Part shown: one piece after another, positions 30,895 to 35,795 of the stretch
Position numbering within the stretch: the first letter of the stretch is position 1
Layout: the number at the start of each line of letters is the position of its first letter
Assembly: GCA_018894435.1 (NCBI GenBank)
Contig: JAHIPI010000079.1
Span: forward strand, 1 to 35,795
Source: Candidatus Omnitrophota bacterium
GTDB taxonomy: Bacteria > Omnitrophota > Gorgyraeia > JAHIPI01
Reading direction: 5' to 3'
Length of the DNA stretch: 35,795 nucleotides
The notes under the pieces: generated by a model
Seen by the model: the letters and a program-made list of their open reading frames with translations, nothing else
Databases searched by the model: none
What the model was told of the DNA's origin: nothing
Position numbers and translations under genes: made by a program

Positions 30895-31458
30895 CTAATA
30901 CTTCACTCCTTCTCTCTTTATGACCTTAAGCAGCGTAATAAATATGATTTTAATATCTAAAAGCAAGCTTTTATTTTTTAGATAATACTCATCAAATTCA
31001 ACCTTTATGGGAATGGGTAATTTGTCCCTGCCGTTAATCTGGGCCCACCCGGTAACGCCCGGGGTAAGGCTGTGCACATTCTTTCTAGACCTCAATTCTA
31101 TCAAATCGTCCTGGTTGAATAATGCCGGCCTTGGGCCCACAAATGTCATATCGCCCGATATTATGTTGAATAATTGCGGCAGCTCATCTAAACTAAATCT
31201 GCGCAAAAAAGAGCCTATTGGCGTAACGTAGCGATCCGCATCTTTAAAAAGATGCGTTGCGACTACCGGCGTATCGATTCGCATCGTGCGAAATTTGCAC
31301 ATTTTAAATATCTTATTATCTTTTCCCACCCTGTCCGACCAGTATAATACCGGGCCGGCGGAGGTCAATTTAATAATTACCGCGATCGCCAATAACGGCA
31401 AGCTTAAGCAAGCCAATAGTAAAAGCGCAGTAATTAAATCAAAAATACGTTTCACCAT
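30895..31458 (-). CDS. Initiating sugar-phosphate transferase (PglC/WcaJ family, short form)
   Basis: These enzymes start glycan synthesis by moving a sugar-1-phosphate from its nucleotide onto undecaprenyl phosphate. The 187 residues contain an N-terminal re-entrant membrane helix (KRIFDLITALLLLACLSLPL), KMCKFRTMR, RRFSLDELPQLFNIISGDMT followed by FVGPRPAL, and LTPGVTGWAQINGR. These are the catalytic and uridine-binding motifs of the family, including the Asp-Glu pair. The form is the compact monotopic type without the large N-terminal membrane domain. It is followed 6 bases later by the B12 radical SAM gene and preceded by a small palindromic repeat. The neighbouring reductase suggests an N-acetylquinovosamine-like first sugar. 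Confidence 0.93.
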   Translation of the reverse strand: MVKRIFDLITALLLLACLSLPLLAIAVIIKLTSAGPVLYWSDRVGKDNKIFKMCKFRTMRIDTPVVATHLFKDADRYVTPIGSFLRRFSLDELPQLFNIISGDMTFVGPRPALFNQDDLIELRSRKNVHSLTPGVTGWAQINGRDKLPIPIKVEFDEYYLKNKSLLLDIKIIFITLLKVIKREGVKY

Positions 31459-31466
31459 CTTTTGTC

Positions 31467-31494
31467 ATTGCGAGCCCCAAAGGGGCGAAGCAAT
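31467..31494. repeat. Short dispersed palindromic repeat (ATTGC...GCAAT type)
   Basis: Arms ATTGCGAGCCCC (31467-31478) and GGGGCGAAGCAAT (31482-31494) pair around an AAA loop with one bulge. It is preceded by TTGTCATTGCG, a start seen in dispersed repeats of several bacterial phyla (protein translation 'CHCEPQRGEAI'). It fills the gap between the sugar transferase and epimerase genes. It may act as a terminator-like hairpin or be a REP-type mobile repeat. Confidence 0.65.
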
Positions 31495-31496
31495 CC

Positions 31497-32429
31497 TTAT
31501 CCTTTAACGGTTTGTTTAATCCCTTCTTCAATGGTAAACGGCGGTTTCCAGCCAAGCAAATTTCTGATCTTACTGCTGTCAATAAGCAAAGTTCTTGTCA
31601 ATTTTTCTACTTCTTCGCCCTTCCCTGCAATTTTGCCGAGCATCCTTAATATGCCCGGATGCAAAGAAAATAAGAGCGCTTTTTTATCCATCGCAAAAGC
31701 GATCATCTTTATTAATTTCGGCGTAGAAATATCCTCGCCATCGCTTACCATAAAAGTCTCGCCTGCCGCCAAAGGATGAGTAACACAAGTAATGATGGCA
31801 TCTATCAAATTACCGAGGTAAATAAAACTGCGCCGGTTGGTAATACCCCCGAACGGTAAAGGCAGTCCTAGGCCGGCCATCTTAATCAAATTCTTAAAAT
31901 TGGCTTTTACCCCTGGCCCGTAAACCAAGGGAAGTCGCAAAACTATACATTGAAGGCCCGTTTCGGCGGCTATGCGCGCCAATAAACCTTCGGCTTCTTG
32001 CTTGCTGATGCCATAGGCGTCCTTGGGTGCCGGAAGGTCATTTTCGGTATATGACCGTGGAGCCCCTTCGCCATTTACTTTGACCGAACTAATAAAAATA
32101 AATTTTTTAACTCCCCATTTTGCGGCCATGCGAGCCAGCCGTTCCGTGCCCAGCGCATTAACTCTGCGGAACGCGGCTAGCGAATTATCGGCTTTATTGC
32201 CCAATATGTGCGCTCGCCCGGCCGAATGAACAACTATATCTACTCCGACTAACGCCTTTTGCCAGTTGGTCTGAGGGCCTATATCGCCGATCTCGACTAT
32301 TTCGTAATTAACAGAAAGTTTATCGTCCTTTTGCCGCACTGCAGCGCGCAGATCAAAATCGCACTCATACAAAGCTTCGCATAATGCCTTTCCAATAAAA
32401 CCTGTCGCGCCGGTGATTAGTATCCTCAT
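31497..32429 (-). CDS. NAD(P)-dependent nucleotide-sugar epimerase/reductase (SDR family)
   Basis: This 310-residue extended SDR has ITGATGFIGKAL (residues 4-15) as cofactor loop, DIVVHSAGRAH, FISSVKVNGE and the catalytic YGISK with its Tyr and Lys. The segment VLRLPLVYGPGVKANFKNLI and the later RRSFIYLGNLIDAI closely resemble WbpV/WreQ-type enzymes that reduce UDP-4-keto-6-deoxy-GlcNAc to UDP-QuiNAc. General UDP-hexose 4-epimerase activity cannot be excluded. A 4,6-dehydratase needed to make the keto-sugar is not in the window. Its place just before the initiating sugar transferase fits supplying the first sugar of the glycan. RBS and start are conventional; the gap to the GT2 gene upstream is 9 bases. 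Confidence 0.85.
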   Translation of the reverse strand: MRILITGATGFIGKALCEALYECDFDLRAAVRQKDDKLSVNYEIVEIGDIGPQTNWQKALVGVDIVVHSAGRAHILGNKADNSLAAFRRVNALGTERLARMAAKWGVKKFIFISSVKVNGEGAPRSYTENDLPAPKDAYGISKQEAEGLLARIAAETGLQCIVLRLPLVYGPGVKANFKNLIKMAGLGLPLPFGGITNRRSFIYLGNLIDAIITCVTHPLAAGETFMVSDGEDISTPKLIKMIAFAMDKKALLFSLHPGILRMLGKIAGKGEEVEKLTRTLLIDSSKIRNLLGWKPPFTIEEGIKQTVKG

Positions 32430-32438
32430 AATATGTAT

Positions 32439-33182
32439 TTAACGAAATTGCTTTATCTTTTCTGCGATTTTTGAATAAAAGAAAAATGGTGATACGCCTA
32501 TTTTATTCTCCCTTAAGATCTTCATTATTACGATGTTCTGTTTTATTATATTGCGGATACTATTATTCGAGTATCCCCCCAATCGCATCCTCACCATAGC
32601 TTCCGGAATATAGTGTGTCTTTATTTTCGATTTTTCCATAAATCTGAATAAAATTTCATAATCTAAAGCTATCGGCAGGCTTAAATCAAAATGTCCGTAT
32701 TTTTCGTACACGTATCTTTTGGCAAAAAAGGTGGGGTGCGGGGGCATCCACCCTTTTTTGAATAAACCTTCCCTGTATTCACACGATTTCCAATGCCTTA
32801 CGATTATATCAGTATTGATCCTGTCTACATAAACCAGATCGCTGTAACATGCATCTACTTTCTTTTCGCTTATTGCCTTTGCCATAGTACCTACAACCGA
32901 AGTTCCTGCATAAATATCGTCGGCATTCAAAATCCCGATGATGTCGCCCGATGCCAATTTAATCCCCTTATTCATAGCGTCATAAATGCCTTTGTCCGGC
33001 TCGCTTATGAATTTGGTAATTTTGCTGCCGTAGGATTTAACTATATCAACCGTACCGTCTTTTGACCCGCCGTCGATAACTATATGTTCGATCTCTTTAT
33101 GGCTCTGCCCTAAAATACTTTTGATAGTATCCTCAATGGTAGCGCAGCCGTTTAAGACAGGCGTTATAATCGAAACTTTCAT
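32439..33182 (-). CDS. GT2-family glycosyltransferase
   Basis: This 247-residue GT-A fold enzyme has SIITPVLNGCATIEDTIKSI followed by LGQ, EHIVIDGGSKDGTVDIVKSY, the donor region SEPDKGIYDAMNKGIKLASG and the metal-binding NADD. A later acceptor part includes GWMPPHPTFFAKRYVYEKYG and ALDYEILFRF. This is the WcaE/WbbD-like subgroup of GT2 (pattern 'SEPDKGIYDAMNKGI'). No membrane helix is present, so it acts at the inner leaflet. It sits between the carbamoyltransferase and the epimerase in the right-hand operon and probably adds one sugar of the repeat unit. Confidence 0.9.
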   Translation of the reverse strand: MKVSIITPVLNGCATIEDTIKSILGQSHKEIEHIVIDGGSKDGTVDIVKSYGSKITKFISEPDKGIYDAMNKGIKLASGDIIGILNADDIYAGTSVVGTMAKAISEKKVDACYSDLVYVDRINTDIIVRHWKSCEYREGLFKKGWMPPHPTFFAKRYVYEKYGHFDLSLPIALDYEILFRFMEKSKIKTHYIPEAMVRMRLGGYSNNSIRNIIKQNIVIMKILRENKIGVSPFFFYSKIAEKIKQFR

Positions 33183-33200
33183 AATTATGCTCTTTCGTAT

Positions 33201-34928
33201 TTAGTTATGGGTAATATAAAAATTTTCTAACACCAGGCGGTCGATCTTTGTATTCATGAAGCAATCTAACGCGTCTATTGGAGTATTTACAATAGGCTCG
33301 TTATCATTAAATGAAGTATTTAAAACAAGAGGTACGCCGGTTATTCCTTCGAATCTTTTTATTAAATCGTAATATTTGGGGTTTAAACCACGGCTTACTG
33401 TCTGCAATCTGCCTGTTCCGTCAATGTTGGTGACTGCCGGCACAATTCCTATTTTATCCTCTTTAATTTTATAGACTTTCTCCATAAAAGGGGCGGGCCG
33501 GCTCTCTTCAAACCATTCCGCTGCCTTTTCCTCCAGTATAGACGGGGCAAAAGGCCTGAAGTCCTCTCTTTTCTTGATCCGCAGGTTTAAAATATCTTTC
33601 ATATCTTTGCGCCTGGGATCAGCAAGAATACTCCTGTTTCCCAACGCTCGCGGCCCCCATTCGGATCTGCCTTGAAACCAGCCGACCACCTTGCCGTTGG
33701 CAATTTCGCTTGCCGTCTTTTCGCACAATTCCTCTTCCTTCAACTCCTCATACTTTAAATTTCTTTTTTCTAATTCTGCCTTAATATCTTTCATCTCGAA
33801 CTTTGGGCCCCAAAACGGTGAATCCATAACAAAATCTCGCGGCCGGCCTAATACATGGTGCCATAAGTAAAATGCGGCGCCGATTGCACCGCCGGCATCA
33901 TAAGCTGCAGGTGGGATGTAAATCTCTCTAAACGGTGTTTTGCCATAAATCTTCCCGTTTGCGAGGCCGTTTTGAATGCATCCTCCGGCTAAAACCAGTC
34001 TGTCCATTTTTGTCTTTGTATATAAACTATTCAAAATATGGAAAAATACCTCTTCATACACAGCTTGCGTAGAAGCAGCGATGTCGCGGAACCTTCGATC
34101 AAGATCCTCGCCCTTAGCCCTTGAGGCACCTAAAAGCCCTGTTAACTTTTCTGAAAACAGCCTTTTAATCTCCGGCTTTTCGTTAAACCATGTCATCTCG
34201 ACGCCGCCCCTATCATGCAAAAAATACGAGGTATCCAGCTCAAAAAACCCGTTATTTTTGATCTTAACGACATTCCGCAATTTATCTGCATAGACCGGCG
34301 AGCCGTACGCCGACAATCCCATTACTTTATACTCATCGCCGTAATTCAAAAAACCCAAAAATTGTGTCATTGCCGTATAAAAAATACCCAAAGAATGCGG
34401 AAAATCAACGTAGTCCATACAGTGGATTTTTTTATCTTTCCCTATTGCTGTAGCAGTACTCAAAAAATCTCCAAAGCCGTCAATTGAAACGGCTGCGGCT
34501 TCCTTAAAGGGGCTGACAAAAAACGCGCTCGATATATGGGCCCTGTGGTGCCCTATTTTAAAAAGCTTAGCCCGTAGCTTCTTTTCGTTTATGCCAAACT
34601 CTGCGGATAGATATTTTTTAATGTCTGCGTTAAGAAAATAATTATTGATCCGCGCCTTTAGGAATGAGGTGCTTTGTCTTTTAAACAAAATACGCAATAA
34701 TTTTTTGTGCAGCCTGTTCAGCGGATTGCGGGCGATAGCTATATTATCAACATCGCCTAAATTTATACCGGCAAAAGAAAGGCACCATTCGATTGATTTC
34801 GTAGGCAGTCCGGCCCAATGTTTAATCCGCCGGATCCTCTCTTCTTCTATAGCCGCTATCAATTTACCGTCAACTACAATTGCCGCGGATGAATCTCCAT
34901 GATACGCATTGATACCGAGGATAATCAT
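33201..34928 (-). CDS. Carbamoyltransferase (NodU/CmcH/TobZ family)
   Basis: These enzymes use carbamoyl phosphate and ATP to make carbamoyl adenylate and transfer the carbamoyl group to a hydroxyl, often on a sugar. The 575-residue protein has the N-terminal Kae1-like domain (ILGINAYHGDSSAAIVVDGK; metal-binding HHRAH in KIGHHRAHISSAF; VSIDGFGDFLSTAT; VLAGGCIQNGLANGK) and the C-terminal YrdC-like half (VVGWFQGRSEWGPRALGNRS, DFRPFAPSI, LNTSFNDNEPIV). The length and motifs are complete. The start overlaps the heptosyltransferase stop (ATGA). Placement in a polysaccharide operon suggests a carbamoylated sugar in the surface glycan. Confidence 0.94.
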   Translation of the reverse strand: MIILGINAYHGDSSAAIVVDGKLIAAIEEERIRRIKHWAGLPTKSIEWCLSFAGINLGDVDNIAIARNPLNRLHKKLLRILFKRQSTSFLKARINNYFLNADIKKYLSAEFGINEKKLRAKLFKIGHHRAHISSAFFVSPFKEAAAVSIDGFGDFLSTATAIGKDKKIHCMDYVDFPHSLGIFYTAMTQFLGFLNYGDEYKVMGLSAYGSPVYADKLRNVVKIKNNGFFELDTSYFLHDRGGVEMTWFNEKPEIKRLFSEKLTGLLGASRAKGEDLDRRFRDIAASTQAVYEEVFFHILNSLYTKTKMDRLVLAGGCIQNGLANGKIYGKTPFREIYIPPAAYDAGGAIGAAFYLWHHVLGRPRDFVMDSPFWGPKFEMKDIKAELEKRNLKYEELKEEELCEKTASEIANGKVVGWFQGRSEWGPRALGNRSILADPRRKDMKDILNLRIKKREDFRPFAPSILEEKAAEWFEESRPAPFMEKVYKIKEDKIGIVPAVTNIDGTGRLQTVSRGLNPKYYDLIKRFEGITGVPLVLNTSFNDNEPIVNTPIDALDCFMNTKIDRLVLENFYITHN

Positions 34929-35795
34929 AAAACATCCATTTTGTACGGTTCTTTACTGAGCCGATTAATATATTTTTCTGCGATGCCGAATACCCTCTCG
35001 ACCGAGATAGTATCCATGCAAAACCGTTTCGGATTCCTGCAAATTTTCTTTGAACTGCATAGGCAGGGAATATCGGGCCTGACAACGGAGTGGCCTTCGC
35101 CATAAGGGCCGTAGATTTCAGGGTCTGTCGGCCCGAATAACGCAATCGTCGGTGTTCGTAATAATGCTGCCATATGCATGGGCGCGGTATCATTTCCGAT
35201 GAATAAATCTGCCTTCTTCAGTAAAGCAGATAGTTGAACAAGCGTCCCGGTAAATAAAGCAGGCGCCTCCTTCATTTGGGCGAGGATCTTATTTATAGAC
35301 TCTGCATCTTCAACAGCGCCTACCATGATTACTTTAGCGTCGCGTTGACTAATAAGCTTATCGCATAATGCTGCAAATTTTTCTTTTGGCCATTCCTTTG
35401 CGGGCCATCGGCTTACGGGATGTACTATGATTAAGACATCCTGCCCTAAAGTAATGTTGTTGGCTTTCAGAAATTGGCCTACTACCTCTTTATCCTCAGC
35501 GGGGGCAGGAATAGTGCATCCGACACTCTCTGCATGACCCTTACCTGTACATGAAGAAATAAGATCGATAAAATGTTCGACTTCGCTCACACCCTCCTTA
35601 TAATGAACCTGGTGCGTCAGAAGCCATTCCATGCCGCCGATATCGAATCCAATGCGGCATGGAACGCTCGCTAAAAACATAACGATCCTGTTGCGCATGT
35701 CTCCCCTCATATCAATAGCCATATCAAATTTCTTTTGCCTTAAATAAGGCGCCCTTCCCAGCATTTCACGAAAAAGTTTTTTAAAGTCCGGCCGG
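34925..35795 (-). CDS. GT9 ADP-heptose:LPS heptosyltransferase-like protein (5' end outside window)
   Basis: GT9 enzymes add heptose to the LPS inner core. The frame is open to the right edge, so the start lies beyond the window; an in-frame ATG at 35764 is internal, because upstream codons encode the family-like PDFKKLFREMLGRAPYLRQKKF. Visible signatures are KFDMAIDMRGDMRNRI, IIVHPVSRWPAKEWPKEKFA, VMVGAVEDAESIN, and FIGNDTAPMHMAALLRTPTI followed by ALFGPTDPEIYGPYG, the donor-binding C-terminal motif. A cysteine-rich segment (CLCSSKKICRNPKRFC) near the end resembles the 'C..C....C......C' tail of related heptosyltransferases. It is translationally coupled to the carbamoyltransferase by a 4-base overlap. 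Confidence 0.9.
   Translation of the reverse strand, partial: RPDFKKLFREMLGRAPYLRQKKFDMAIDMRGDMRNRIVMFLASVPCRIGFDIGGMEWLLTHQVHYKEGVSEVEHFIDLISSCTGKGHAESVGCTIPAPAEDKEVVGQFLKANNITLGQDVLIIVHPVSRWPAKEWPKEKFAALCDKLISQRDAKVIMVGAVEDAESINKILAQMKEAPALFTGTLVQLSALLKKADLFIGNDTAPMHMAALLRTPTIALFGPTDPEIYGPYGEGHSVVRPDIPCLCSSKKICRNPKRFCMDTISVERVFGIAEKYINRLSKEPYKMDVL

Noticed and set aside
31286-31507. Plus-strand small frame ending in CHCEPQRGEAI
   Set aside because: It is antisense to the sugar transferase and its end is the translation of a dispersed palindromic repeat, a common false gene.
1-35795. CRISPR arrays, tRNA or rRNA genes, insertion sequences, prophage genes
   Set aside because: No regularly spaced repeats, cloverleaf-like sequences, transposase motifs or phage proteins were seen. 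The only repeats are the 27-base double palindromes, the heptamer array and one REP-like hairpin.

Overview
The window looks like a chromosomal segment of an anaerobic, didermic (Gram-negative-type) bacterium. An Rnf ferredoxin:NAD+ complex sits next to a membrane pyrophosphatase, which suggests an anaerobe conserving energy on a thin budget. A TolC/RND pump, an O-antigen-type ABC exporter, an O-antigen ligase family protein and a heptosyltransferase family protein imply an outer membrane with surface polysaccharide. Gene style and content resemble uncultured lineages of the PVC/Omnitrophota kind; that placement is my inference and no marker gene here proves it. Base composition is moderate and even, and I see no phage, IS element, tRNA, rRNA or CRISPR array. 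No gene-free stretch exceeds about 165 bases, and all the longer ones hold promoters or operators.

Layout. (1) 1-283 (-): start of hppA, running off the left edge. (2) 433-5245 (+): complete Rnf operon in the order C-G-D-E-A-B, divergent from hppA. (3) 8689-5223 (-): K+ uptake operon with two half-length TrkA proteins, a previously uncalled 35-residue membrane peptide, TrkH, and a secreted OB-fold protein whose signal-peptide codons contain a 7-base tandem repeat. (4) 8852-10084 (+): an NTP_transf_5-type nucleotidyltransferase. (5) 13958-10055 (-): ABC polysaccharide exporter (permease, ATPase), glycosyltransferase, odd pilin-like protein and thymidylate-kinase-like protein. (6) 14047-18324 (+): DPM1-like GT2, GT39-like membrane transferase, GT4 and a second nucleotidyltransferase. 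(7) 21406-18270 (-): CNNM/CBS membrane protein, HPr-kinase-like P-loop protein and radical SAM/SPASM enzyme. (8) 27947-21451 (-): MarR regulator, TolC, adaptor lipoprotein, RND pump and PII-like protein. (9) 35795-28109 (-): second polysaccharide operon, entering from the right edge: GT9 heptosyltransferase, carbamoyltransferase, GT2, nucleotide-sugar reductase/epimerase, initiating sugar transferase, B12-binding radical SAM protein and O-antigen ligase/polymerase.

The most striking signal is a 27-base double palindrome built from the 13-base unit CTAACC-W-GGTTAG. It occurs three times: in the 5' leader of hppA (300-326), across the 3' end of rnfD (3188-3214), and in the leader of the marR-efflux operon (27968-27994). 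The simplest reading is a local MarR regulon joining drug efflux to the ion-pumping machinery (pyrophosphatase and Rnf). Secondary signals are three transcription units whose best promoters end 6-9 bases before the start codon (probable leaderless mRNAs), three convergent gene pairs overlapping at their 3' ends, and a nucleotidyltransferase / HprK-like / SPASM assembly resembling a peptide-modification cassette without a visible precursor.
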